Shown in pieces: positions 1 to 8,900 of a DNA stretch of 36,249 nt. Position 1 is the first letter of the stretch, and each line of letters begins with the position of its first letter. A model generated the notes under the pieces. It made no database searches, was not told the DNA's origin, and saw only the letters and a program-made list of their open reading frames with translations. This DNA comes from a virus: IMG/VR virus record IMGVR_UViG_3300005095_000094, positions 1 to 36,249 of that record; one strand, given 5' to 3'. The position numbers and the translations under genes are program-made.

Positions 1-135
1 CATATTGGAAATGCTGTACCACCCATTTTATCTTTTTATTTAGCAAAAGAGTTTATCAAAGTAATTGACAACAAGGAGATCAATTTCAATATTGAAGATT
101 GGGATTTACCTTGGTTGATTGGTGGTGCGGCATGA
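1..135 (+). CDS. C5 DNA methyltransferase, C-terminal fragment (cut by window edge)
   Basis: The frame is open from base 1 and begins with HIGNAVPP, the motif X signature near the C terminus of DNA (cytosine-5) methyltransferases; 44 residues remain before TGA. Motif X helps form the S-adenosylmethionine pocket. The catalytic PC motif and target recognition region are outside the window. The right edge of the window carries a methyltransferase N terminus in a compatible reading frame, so both may be one gene on a circular molecule. The stop overlaps the next start (ATGA), which suggests coupled translation with the xis/int group. Confidence 0.8.
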   Translation, partial: HIGNAVPPILSFYLAKEFIKVIDNKEINFNIEDWDLPWLIGGAA

Positions 136-653
136 CAATCGTAGAAAGTTCAATAAACACAGGTGGATACAAACGTGATCTATGTGTTATTTCTCTGGCA
201 TACGGCATCCTGTATGTATCTAACGACATAGAGAAAAACAACCCGGATAAATATAAAAACGACTTGGTGCATCAAACAGAATATAAATGGGATGAAGGCA
301 TCAAAGAAATGGTACAGGATCAAATCGAAGAACTCAGAAACGATCTTTATGACTTCATGAAACAAAAAGACCATGCAAAAATTGTACGAAGCATAAAGGC
401 AAAAGTTGACATAGGATTGAAAGATGCAATACGCATACTGATGAGCGAAAAAGTACAACTTGACGTGTTGGCGTGCTACATACTTTACAATCTAGTATAT
501 AACCGCAACAAACCAATTCACAAAAATTTTATAGACGTGATTGATCTTGAGCGTCTAAAGCTGATCGTAAACAGTTATGACGCAGCAGGAATGAAACTAA
601 TGACAAAAATAAAAATGAATAGACTCGCTATCGATTGCATAGCAAGTTTCTAA
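132..653 (+). CDS. Hypothetical phage protein, 173 aa
   Basis: I chose the ATG that overlaps the methyltransferase stop (ATGA) over an earlier in-frame start at 99, which would lie inside that gene. The product is about 173 aa, soluble, mixed alpha-helical and rich in Lys/Asp, with no motif I recognise. It sits between a DNA methyltransferase and the excisionase-like gene, so an accessory role linked to modification or lysogeny is possible but only inferred. Confidence 0.6.
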   Translation: MTIVESSINTGGYKRDLCVISLAYGILYVSNDIEKNNPDKYKNDLVHQTEYKWDEGIKEMVQDQIEELRNDLYDFMKQKDHAKIVRSIKAKVDIGLKDAIRILMSEKVQLDVLACYILYNLVYNRNKPIHKNFIDVIDLERLKLIVNSYDAAGMKLMTKIKMNRLAIDCIASF

Positions 654-665
654 AAGGAGTATGAT

Positions 666-893
666 ATGAGTTTTCCGACACAACAAATTTTAAAACGATG
701 GCTCACGCCGGATGATTTTGAACAAGAGTTTGGAATGAGCAAAGAAACACAGGCGAAAAAGAGATCGGCTGGTGATTTGCCTTATTCAAAAATTGGAAGA
801 TTTATTTTTTATGATCGCAACAAGCTAGACATATTGCTTGAAAAAAATAATGTAGAAAATATGGCAAGAAGCATAAAAAGGCATTTTGCATGA
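666..893 (+). CDS. Excisionase-like helix-turn-helix protein
   Basis: A 75-aa protein with the layout of the MerR/AlpA-type excisionase fold: WLTPDDFEQEFGMS (first helix-turn-helix), then a basic segment, GDLPYSKIGRFIFY (wing) and a following helix. Such proteins bind DNA at att sites and steer the integrase toward excision, or act as small regulators. AAAGGAG lies just before the start. The position two genes upstream of the integrase on the same strand supports an Xis role. A transcriptional regulator of the AlpA type is the alternative. Confidence 0.7.
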   Translation: MSFPTQQILKRWLTPDDFEQEFGMSKETQAKKRSAGDLPYSKIGRFIFYDRNKLDILLEKNNVENMARSIKRHFA

Positions 894-1207
894 GTAGTCC
901 ACTTAACCAAATTCTATTTGAATTAAGAGAAATAAAGTCATTTATCGCCGCGCTACCAGAGTGGACACCGATAACAAAACGGCTTGCAAATGAAAGAGGA
1001 TATAAAACAACTCTTGGGCTACAAAAACACTGTGAAAACACTCTGCACCCGGATGATTTTAAAAAGATAGACGGAAAGTGGCACATTAGAACAGCCGCAA
1101 TTCAGAATATAAAGCCTAAAATTTATTTGTCGGATGCAGAGGCATATAGTAAAAAAGGAGGAATGTATGCCGGTATTGATACGCAACGGGAGGATCTCCC
1201 TAGATAA
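890..1207 (+). CDS. Small phage protein between xis and int, possible DNA-binding
   Basis: A 105-aa protein that starts in an ATGA overlap with the excisionase-like gene and overlaps the integrase start by about 40 nt. Residues about 25-75 (WTPITKRLANERGYKTTLGL...GKWHIRTAAIQNI) look like a helix-turn-helix with a wing, similar in layout to the preceding gene. It could be a second directionality or regulatory factor. I do not recognise a named family. Confidence 0.55.
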   Translation: MSSPLNQILFELREIKSFIAALPEWTPITKRLANERGYKTTLGLQKHCENTLHPDDFKKIDGKWHIRTAAIQNIKPKIYLSDAEAYSKKGGMYAGIDTQREDLPR

Positions 1208-2204
1208 GCAAATAGATAAGAAACGCTATCGCTTTGCCACTGGCAAAGAGGCAACAAAGCAGATGATAAAGTGGTATGAGCGCCATTTTGATGAGGAGTT
1301 TAATAAACTTCTTGCAAAAAAACGCCGAAATATGGAAGGAAGCATCAGTTTTCAAGAATATGGAAGCATGGTGCTTGAAATCACTAAAAATGACAGGCTT
1401 GAAGCAAGTCATAAAAACCTTCTCATGATATTTGAAAGACTTTGTGAAGTGTTTGGAGACAGGCATATAATCGACATAAAGCCGACAGATATCCAAATGT
1501 GGCAATCAAGATCAAATCTAGCACCAAAAACAATCGTAAACTATCGTTCTTGCCTGAATATGATCTTTGAAGCAGCATACAATGATGAGATTACAAACCG
1601 TAATCCGCTTCGCGCCGTAAAAACACCAAAGCAAAAACGCACAAAAACACCTGTTTATTACAGTGAAGCCGATATGCAAAAGATTTTACAACACACAGAA
1701 GGAAGATGGAAAAACCTTTTTCAGATTCTGTTTTTCACTGGAATGAGAGCAGGAGAATTAATAGCGCTAAAATGGTCCGATATTGATTTTGACAACGGAA
1801 CCATAACGCTACAAAGAAATGTAAGAGACGGAACAGAAAAAGAGTCACTAAAAACACAAGACAAAAGAGTTATCCCGATGTTCAGACAAGCAAGAGAGGC
1901 ACTAAAGCGGCAACAACTCGAAACAGGTCTGAAACAATACGTATTTACAACTCAGTATGGGAAAAGATATAACAGATCAGACAAAATAAGAGTGATGTTT
2001 GGAAAAGTTTGTGAAGAAGCAGGTGTGCAAGTTGGCAATCTGCATGATATCAGAAGATCCTGCAACACAATGCTCAAGCAAAGAGGGTTTAAGCCTGATT
2101 TTGTTTTGGACTTTATGGGACACAACGAAGAGTATGTGAACCGAAAACATTACACCGGGAAAATACTCGATGATCTGTCAAAATTGGATGATATTGTCGT
2201 ATAA
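1167..2204 (+). CDS. int: Tyrosine site-specific recombinase (phage integrase)
   Basis: About 345 aa. The start at 1167 is preceded by AAGGAGG at ideal spacing and is preferred to an in-frame ATG 33 nt upstream. The N-terminal part has an arm-type DNA-binding region and a SAM-like core-binding domain (about residues 60-145). The catalytic domain shows Arg194 in TGMRAGEL, the His293-x-x-Arg296 box in HDIRRS, His319 in FMGH and the nucleophile Tyr329 in HYTG. It would catalyse recombination between attP and a host attB. The gene is last in its operon, and the following intergenic region holds direct repeats expected of attP. Confidence 0.95.
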   Translation: MPVLIRNGRISLDKQIDKKRYRFATGKEATKQMIKWYERHFDEEFNKLLAKKRRNMEGSISFQEYGSMVLEITKNDRLEASHKNLLMIFERLCEVFGDRHIIDIKPTDIQMWQSRSNLAPKTIVNYRSCLNMIFEAAYNDEITNRNPLRAVKTPKQKRTKTPVYYSEADMQKILQHTEGRWKNLFQILFFTGMRAGELIALKWSDIDFDNGTITLQRNVRDGTEKESLKTQDKRVIPMFRQAREALKRQQLETGLKQYVFTTQYGKRYNRSDKIRVMFGKVCEEAGVQVGNLHDIRRSCNTMLKQRGFKPDFVLDFMGHNEEYVNRKHYTGKILDDLSKLDDIVV

Positions 2205-2386
2205 ATGTGACAAAAATGTGACTTGATTTTTAAAAATGTCCGCGAAACGCCGAAAATAAGGGCTTAAAAGTGGCGCGGCGGACGAGACTCGAAAATGTAG
2301 ACTATTTTTAAAGGTGCCTATATAAAGGGCTTTTGTTGAAAATGCCTTTGCTTCCGACACACTGCATTAAAACAAAAATGTGACTT
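2203..2386. repeat. Probable attP region with direct repeats
   Basis: Between the convergent int and endolysin genes the 9-mer AAATGTGAC occurs at 2203-2211, 2214-2222 and 2376-2384. Copies two and three extend to the 14-mer CAAAAATGTGACTT (2211-2224 and 2373-2386). A GC-rich inverted repeat, GTCCGC...GCGGAC, lies between them (about 2238-2284). Direct repeats that flank a core beside int are typical of integrase arm-binding sites. The core crossover sequence cannot be identified without attB. The inverted repeat could also serve as a terminator. Confidence 0.5.
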
Positions 2387-2395
2387 TGTGACGCG

Positions 2396-2872
2396 CTATG
2401 CATATAATGGTTTTGTTTTTTTTGCACTTGATATATAATGCGAAACAGTACCTTTCCCAAAATAACTATTGTAATATTTTTTCCAATACCTCGCTCGCTT
2501 CTCTAGTGTAGTAGGTATCGGTTTTGGAATATTCAAATAATACAATCTGCAAAAAAGAAGCGACAAAAACGGGTTGTATCGCAAATGCTCCCATTCAACA
2601 CGGTTAATATCAATTCCAAAACACTCCAGTATCTTCTTTCTATACATTTTTGATCTAGACCGAACATAGTAAAACGGTTTTCGATCGAACTGGCACAACC
2701 CCATTCCTGCATAGACTGTACCATCCCACACTTTTCCCAAATGCGTTTCTGCCGCTGCTGTTTCCAATAAAAGAGCTGTCGCGTACTTCGCATTTTTTTG
2801 ATTCAAGCATTCAGATATAAGTCTTGCCTGCTCCTCTAAATCTCCAAGATATCCGTAATTTCCTCTATTCAA
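2396..2872 (-). CDS. Endolysin, lysozyme-like muramidase/transglycosylase
   Basis: A 158-aa product with a TTG start preceded by AGGAG. It has a lysozyme-like pattern: a helix with candidate catalytic Glu in LETAAAETHLG (about residues 37-47), then a GLCQFD segment and a C-terminal helical half with RYNPFLSLLFCRLYYL and repeated aromatic residues. I read it as the phage cell-wall hydrolase. It is the last gene of the leftward late operon, next to attP. No signal peptide is seen, so release would need a holin. The precise glycosidase family is not certain. Confidence 0.65.
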   Translation of the reverse strand: MNRGNYGYLGDLEEQARLISECLNQKNAKYATALLLETAAAETHLGKVWDGTVYAGMGLCQFDRKPFYYVRSRSKMYRKKILECFGIDINRVEWEHLRYNPFLSLLFCRLYYLNIPKPIPTTLEKRARYWKKYYNSYFGKGTVSHYISSAKKTKPLYA

Positions 2873-2948
2873 ATATAACTCCTATAATAAGTAAAATTCC
2901 AACAACAACAAAAAGTATTGCTAGTATAAATTTCTGAACAAATGCCAT
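2865..2948 (-). CDS. Tiny single-pass membrane protein, 27 aa
   Basis: The ORF overlaps the end of the DUF1353 gene and the start of the endolysin. Almost the whole peptide is one hydrophobic helix (FILAILFVVVGILLIIGVIF) after MAFVQK. A weak GAGG lies upstream. Position just before the endolysin suggests a lysis helper such as a pinholin-like or anchor peptide, but this is inference from composition and place only. Confidence 0.4.
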   Translation of the reverse strand: MAFVQKFILAILFVVVGILLIIGVIFE

Positions 2949-3247
2949 AACCTCACCGCCGATACCATCACAAAGATGGTAAAAAAGTCGATCTCAAGTT
3001 CTTTCATGATCGCCTCAAAATAGTCATCCGCTTTTTTGTATTCTCCACGATCGCATAAGTAGTCGTGCACGATGACCGCCGGCATGTAGTCGCTTCGGTT
3101 TGGCGGGAATATGCTCCAGAAAGCCCACGGCACATCCGCGCCGTTGGTGACATAGCCGGCAGGAACCGTGATGTCTCGATATGTGAAGTTTTCTATCAGT
3201 GCATATCTGTGTCCCTTTCTTGGTGATATGACGAGTTGTTGATACAT
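2921..3247 (-). CDS. DUF1353 family phage protein
   Basis: A 108-aa protein with the DUF1353 pattern: a beta-rich N terminus (YRDITVPAGYVTNGADVP), then PAVIVHDYLCDRG...ADDYFEAIM. The conserved VHDYL and Asp residues look like a metal- or substrate-binding site, and some family members are thought to act in the tail or lysis region of phages. It lies between the fibre genes and the endolysin in a continuous leftward operon. The biochemical role is unknown. Confidence 0.75.
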   Translation of the reverse strand: MYQQLVISPRKGHRYALIENFTYRDITVPAGYVTNGADVPWAFWSIFPPNRSDYMPAVIVHDYLCDRGEYKKADDYFEAIMKELEIDFFTIFVMVSAVRLWHLFRNLY

Positions 3248-3250
3248 TGG

Positions 3251-3739
3251 TTACGCCTGTTCTATTTCTTCGATCGTTGTTGCGGTTTCTACTGCCGCCC
3301 TTCGTTTTTGCAGATCTCCCTGTATCGTTGCGATTGCAACAGATGCACGCCCGATTTTTGCCATCATTCCCTCTTTTGTTGCGCCTCTTGATGAAGCAAG
3401 GGCATCTACAAACGGGGTTGGCGCGTTTGCATCTTGTACAAAAGATGTCCACTCTGCTTTTTGGATAGGAAAAGTTTCTTTTTCAAACTCCGGATAGGCA
3501 GCGTATGCGTCGTCGATCCTCTTTTGATATTCATCTTTGAGTGCTTGCAGCTTCTCCCTTCTCGCATCTTCTATATCTACGATCTCTTCTGGAGTTACGA
3601 ACTCCGCCCCATTCCACACATCGCCGATTTTTGCTGTGTCAGACTGGATTAGATCGTCTCTACCATTTGCAAACTCTTCATTTGCGCTTATGATGTTTTC
3701 TACTATGTTGTTTTTTAGTTTTGCAAATCTCATTTTCAC
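3251..3739 (-). CDS. Tail fibre assembly-like protein
   Basis: A 162-aa protein. The N terminus (FAKLKNNIVENIISANEEFA) and the DVWNGAEFVTPEE segment resemble phage proteins that follow fibre genes and help fibre folding or attachment; the rest is a helical coiled-coil-like region with many Ala, Glu and Lys. Its start overlaps the stop of the glycine-rich fibre gene by 4 nt, the usual place of a fibre chaperone. The assignment is by pattern and context. Confidence 0.55.
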   Translation of the reverse strand: MKMRFAKLKNNIVENIISANEEFANGRDDLIQSDTAKIGDVWNGAEFVTPEEIVDIEDARREKLQALKDEYQKRIDDAYAAYPEFEKETFPIQKAEWTSFVQDANAPTPFVDALASSRGATKEGMMAKIGRASVAIATIQGDLQKRRAAVETATTIEEIEQA

Positions 3740-4596
3740 TCCTCAAACCATCTTATGGCACAAATGCCGTCACCCCCGTCGCCACCTTTTGCAGTGTATC
3801 CGCTATCAGATGCAGACATGCGAACCGCAGCACCGCCGCCGCCAGAACCGTAGCCTATCCCATTTTCTCCGACAGCATTCTGATTATAGTAAGCCTGTCC
3901 GTCACCACCACGGTTATTTATGCCATTTTGTCCACCCGATGCCGCGGCTCTGTAATTACTGTCTTGACTTCCCATTCCATACCCGTGTCTGTCTGGATTA
4001 TTGAAGAGAGTATCTTTTTCATAGGTCTTATATGTCATTTCGACTTCAAAAATATGCCCTTTCAAATCAATATCTTGACCTATAATAAAATCACTTGCAT
4101 CTGCGGTATTGCTGTAGTCGTCGTCAGTCAAGTGGTGCCCGCTGCCTGTCTCTTCACCTAAAAAATTTCCGTAATATTTGTAGATATAATCTTCGTTGTA
4201 GTGTGCATAATTAATCCCACCGCCAGCCGCCACTATTTTGAAGCTTGTTGTCTCTAGGGCTGTATCTCCACCGACGGATGCTGTGTAATTTCCACTTTCT
4301 GTAACTGTGTCACATACACCACCAAGTCCAACAAAAATTTCTGCACTCTCGCCTTCTTGCATTTCTACAATAGCAACTTCCAGTCTTCCGGCTCTTCCGC
4401 CATTTGCCAGCGTACCGTAACTTGTTGAGCTTCCGTGATATAATGCAGCACATCCGCTGCTACCGCCACCTACAAGAACGCACAAGTATTTCCCGGTTTT
4501 CGGGGCTACAAAAACCCCTGATTCTGTAAAAATCTGCTCTTTATTTGTTAGCAGATCAAACCCACCGTTGCCGCCAAGATATTTACTTATTTTCAT
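3736..4596 (-). CDS. Glycine-rich receptor-binding tail fibre protein
   Basis: A 286-aa protein. The first 60 residues form a beta domain that leads to VLVGGGSSG, followed by Gly-rich stretches (SGGQNGINNRGGDGQ, YGSGGGGAAV, AKGGDGGDG) typical of polyglycine-sandwich adhesins at phage fibre tips, such as the tip of the T-even gp38 type. The C terminus GICAIRWFEE is a common end of this domain. It probably contacts the host surface. It overlaps neighbours on both sides by 4 nt. Confidence 0.65.
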   Translation of the reverse strand: MKISKYLGGNGGFDLLTNKEQIFTESGVFVAPKTGKYLCVLVGGGSSGCAALYHGSSTSYGTLANGGRAGRLEVAIVEMQEGESAEIFVGLGGVCDTVTESGNYTASVGGDTALETTSFKIVAAGGGINYAHYNEDYIYKYYGNFLGEETGSGHHLTDDDYSNTADASDFIIGQDIDLKGHIFEVEMTYKTYEKDTLFNNPDRHGYGMGSQDSNYRAAASGGQNGINNRGGDGQAYYNQNAVGENGIGYGSGGGGAAVRMSASDSGYTAKGGDGGDGICAIRWFEE

Positions 4597-5228
4597 GTTA
4601 TTCTCCAGTCGTTATCAGTGAAAATAAATTTAACTTCTATGTTTTTTACATTTAAGATCATGTCTTCACTTTCCCCCATTATCGTATTTCCGTTTCGCAA
4701 AATTGTTAAGTTGTTTGTTGTAAAAGTTCCCTTTGTATCCAAAATAAATACTTTCTCTCCGATGCTTGGGATTGATGGCAGAGCGATAGAAAAACCATCC
4801 GCGCTTGTATCTGCAAAAATATAATCGTTATGCACCGCTGTATAGTCAGAATTTTTACTTATATAGTTTAACTTTACCGACCTTACCAATCCGGCAGTAT
4901 CCTGTATCAGCGCTGCATCTGCTGCGACGAGATTTATTAAGTCCATCTCATCTTTGATTTGCTGCAAAACTTCAAGATCTATGTATTGCGCAGATGTAAT
5001 GATATCTTGCTTTAGCCGCTCCATTTCCGCTATCTTTTGATCCATTGAGGCAGATTCCGAATCTATTGCGGATGTGACGGTGTTGATACTTGCCTGTAAG
5101 CGCATCAAAGATTCAATAAAGCCACCTACGCTATCACAACTATCTTTTACTCTCTGCGTAAAGTTGAGAGCATTGATTTCCGGGAATGCTATAAGATCTT
5201 GTATTTGTTCGTCAAGCATTGGTATCAT
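4593..5228 (-). CDS. Tail fibre / baseplate protein with coiled coil
   Basis: I place the start at the ATG (5228) that overlaps the upstream stop (ATGA) with an AAGGGGGA ribosome site; an earlier in-frame start at 5357 would lie inside the upstream gene. The 211-aa product has a heptad-rich helix at about residues 25-110 and a beta-rich C terminus (SIGEKVFILDTKGTFTTNNLTI), seen in many fibre proteins. It probably links the tail tip to the adhesin encoded next. Confidence 0.6.
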   Translation of the reverse strand: MIPMLDEQIQDLIAFPEINALNFTQRVKDSCDSVGGFIESLMRLQASINTVTSAIDSESASMDQKIAEMERLKQDIITSAQYIDLEVLQQIKDEMDLINLVAADAALIQDTAGLVRSVKLNYISKNSDYTAVHNDYIFADTSADGFSIALPSIPSIGEKVFILDTKGTFTTNNLTILRNGNTIMGESEDMILNVKNIEVKFIFTDNDWRIT

Positions 5229-5953
5229 ACGATCCCCCTTATTGTCATTTCGACTGGCACGAGTAAATTCACTCTTCCTTCCTCCTCTTCTATTGGTATT
5301 CTGTAGCTTTGCAAGATGCCATACAGAAATGTTTTGTCGGCAAACGGATCTATCCAAACTCTTTTTTTCCGCACAACTTTTTGAAGCTTTTGCCTTGCAA
5401 AGCGCAAGTAGTTTCTTTTAATAAATGCCCGTCCGGAAAATATCTCAAACCGGTCGATACTTTCAAAATCACTCTCGTCATCACTGATTTGCAAGTAGTC
5501 TTCATAAGCGTATTCCATGTTGATATCAACCGCACCTATGCCGACCGGAAGACCATAGGCAAACTTTCCGATTTTCACATATCCGTCACGCGGCGTAAGC
5601 GTAATAGTCGCTTCGCCGACATACTGGTCGCATAGTTTAATATAGCCTGTATCCAGCCAGATCGGCTCTGCAACAAAAAGAGATTCACAACTATCTGCCT
5701 CGATGTCCTTTAAAATCTGCTCTTCTTCATATAGAACTTCTCCGCTATCATTTTTAATGACAATGTTTATCGTATCAGCCTGCGTGTTGATAAACACAAA
5801 ATCAGTATAACCCAGGATTTTTATAGAAAAGGAGACCGTGTCTGTTTTGGTTGCCTGCGTGAGAAAGCTATCGTCAAGCATCTTCTGCATCTCGGCATCT
5901 GAGTCAAAGTTGTGAGACAAGATCTCAATGTGTTCCTCCGGCAAATACAGCAT
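5225..5953 (-). CDS. Distal tail / tail tip protein, 242 aa
   Basis: The gene lies directly after the tape measure gene (TAATG-type junction) and before the fibre genes, where distal tail proteins normally lie. The protein is beta-rich and acidic in the first 170 residues, then basic (RKKRVWIDPF) near residue 205. No named domain is obvious. I infer a tail tip role from place and composition. Confidence 0.5.
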   Translation of the reverse strand: MLYLPEEHIEILSHNFDSDAEMQKMLDDSFLTQATKTDTVSFSIKILGYTDFVFINTQADTINIVIKNDSGEVLYEEEQILKDIEADSCESLFVAEPIWLDTGYIKLCDQYVGEATITLTPRDGYVKIGKFAYGLPVGIGAVDINMEYAYEDYLQISDDESDFESIDRFEIFSGRAFIKRNYLRFARQKLQKVVRKKRVWIDPFADKTFLYGILQSYRIPIEEEEGRVNLLVPVEMTIRGIV

Positions 5954-8900
5954 TATGCAGCTCCTGTGTTTTTCGCAACCTGTGAGGTCTGCACAACTGT
6001 TTGTCTTGTATTTGACTCTATTGAGCTGAGTCTCCCATTTATAGTTGAAATAGAATTGCTCGCCGCAGCTGCCGCACCCGCTGCACTACTTGCCGCATTT
6101 GATGCCTGCGCCGCATAATCAGCCGCCCGATTTGCCGCGTCTATCGCACTGCCGACTGCGCCTGAAACAGCACTTGCTATGTGTGATGATGCTGAATTGA
6201 TAGCTCCTACAATACCTTCCGCAGCTGCTGCTGATCTTGCTTCGTACTGTTGCAGCTGTTGCACCGCGCTTGTATTTTGGTTCATAGCCGTCTGCATTGG
6301 TTGCATGCTCACACTTATTGCAGCAGATATAGCTTCATCAAGATTGTCTATCCCTTTTGTTACATCACCAAGGGAGGTAACAACTGGTGCCAGTGTCGCC
6401 TGAAATGATGCGTCCATCTCACCGGGAAGATTTTTCACCGTAGTATTCATTTCAGTCATAATGTTGTTGATTGGTGTTAGCACCTGCGACAAAGATGTAT
6501 TTATATCTGCGCTAAGAGTACGCAGGTTTGCATCAAAACTCGCGTTCATCTCTGAAATGCTATTTGTCATTGCATTGTTCATGTTTGCAATGCTTTGCGT
6601 TACTTCGCCTAACTCATTCCCCATCTGGGCAAAATTTGTCTGAAGCGTAACAGACAGCTCATTGTTGAGCGTTTGTAAATTTTGAGTGATGTCGTTTCCG
6701 AGATTTTGCATATCGTTTGACATACTAGTGTTGAGATCGCGTAGGCTGTTGTTCATCTCTGTATTGAGTGTTGCAATGCTTTTTTCAAATGTATTGTTTA
6801 CCGCGGTCAGATTTTGCGCCATCTCGTTGCTCATCGATGTCATTTGCTGTGCGAAATCATTGTTCATCGTTTGAATTTCATTGCTCACATTGTTTAGGTT
6901 TGTTGTCATCTCGCCAAAACCGGTCGCTAAAGAATTTTCAAGTGCGAGAGTGACACCTTGTATAGATGCGTCGATTTGCTGTGGCAATATTGAGAGCGAC
7001 TCTGATACAGGTTGCATTGCAGTCTGCAGAGATGCATCTATTTGCGTCGGAAGCGTAGCAAGAGAATCTGTCACGGGCTGAAGCGCGGTGTTGAAAGCAT
7101 CCGGCAATGTTGCAACAGATTCAACAACAGGCTGAATGGCTGTGTTGAATGCGTCCGGTAGCGTTCCGATTGAGTCCGCGACCGGCTGTAATGCCGCGTT
7201 GAACCCTTCCGGAAGGGCTGCAACAGACTCGACAACTGCCTGTGTTGTCGTATTGAGTGGCTCAATAGCTGCATTGAAGCTGTCCGGCAGTGTAGCGATA
7301 GAATCCGACATTGTTTGTGTTGTTTGCGTCAAAGGCTCAACCGCCGTAGTGAGTCCAGTTCCGATCTGCTCCGGCAATGCCGCCATACTTGTTTCGACAT
7401 TTGTCATCGCCGTACCAAGTGGCTCTACCGCTGTTGTCAAACTGGTGCCTATATCTTCCGGGAGCGCACCTAGCGACTCCTTGATGGCTGCGTCTGCTTC
7501 TGCTGCTGTCATATTCCAGTTCACAAGCTGTTCTGTGAGCTGTTTTGTTGTTGGATCTCCCTCTTTTAGTGTGCCTTCGATTGCTTGCAAATATGCATTA
7601 GCCTCGGCTTGTAGCTCTTCTAAGGACGCTTGAGACTCTACAAGCCCAGCTTTCACGTCTTCTGTCATTTGCGCAAAAGCAATATCATTTACTTTTTGAA
7701 ACTCTGTCGCTATTTCAGCACTGAGACCTTCGTTGTCTGCTCTTGTTGCGATATCTTCGAGTTTGTCCTGTTGATTTGTCAGGATTTGAAGCTGCTCATT
7801 TAGCCTTGTGACAGCTTCATCATCGCCAGCTTCTTGCGCAAGCAATAACTCTTGATTTACGCTCGTGATGTCTTTCGCTAGCCCATCAAGCCCGATAGCC
7901 AGCGTTTGACTAAATTCCAAAGCAAGGGCTTCCGTATCAACCTTATTCCCCTCAACAACAGCCTGAAAACGAGCATCTTGTTCAGTATCAAGCTGCTTAA
8001 TAGCATCTATGAAGTCCGCAGAAAGTTCGAGCTGTTTTTCATTGTCGGTTTCTGCCAAAATTGTATTTGCAAGATTATTGATAGCATCGATCGTCATCTG
8101 CTGATCTTCTGCTTTTTGCAGCTCTATGCCTTGAAAATCAGCTATGACTTGATCAAAACTCTGTATAGCAGTGTCGTATTTTGCCACAAGTCCACCGAGA
8201 GCTTCTGCAAAAGCACGGGTCGATGTTGCGGCATTTTCCAATGCCATTTGTGCTTCGTGCCAACTTTCTATGTTTTCAGGCGTAAACTCCATACTTTTCA
8301 TCGCCGCATCTCTTAACTCTGCAAAATTTTGAAGATTGAAAGATTGCCCAAGCTCATCAAAAGAGCTTTGAAGCGTCGCGCTGGCATCAACTGCTTTTTG
8401 TCTGAGAACTTCTATAGAGTCTCCGAGATCAAAATAATCGTTAAAAAAACTCTCAAACTGTGCTTTGTCAGCCGCAACGCTTTGAAGTCCGGCATTGATT
8501 GCGTCAACGACGCTCATGCCTTGTTTTGCTGCCCAACTTTCCCATGCTGCGTCCATTTCTGCAAAACTTGCGTTTAACTCTGCTATTAGTGCATCTCTAT
8601 CAACTGCATTTAGTGTATTTGTTTTGAATCTATCCCATATGTATGCAATAGAATCATCTATGCCGGAAATCTTCCGCAGCAATATATCTGAATACCTTTT
8701 GTCGAAATCAGGAAGAGTTTCAAGCGATGAATGCTTAAATATATTTTCTATGCTTTCGCCTATTTTTTCGCCATAGTCGCCAAATGCAGCTTCTAAATTT
8801 GTTTGCAGTGCGTCAATCGCAGCTGTTTCTTTTTCAAATGCTTCTATTATCACTTCAGTTACAGTTTTGTCAACAGTTTTTGCATATTCTGTAAAGTGGG

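Noticed and set aside
1-135. Direct fusion of the two window ends into one intact methyltransferase
   Set aside because: The fusion is in frame but only 74 aa, without catalytic motifs; part of the gene must be missing.
3024-4161. Long open frames opposite or across the fibre genes
   Set aside because: They are shadows of the real genes: no ribosome sites, Cys/His-rich unlikely composition, and full overlap with well supported genes.
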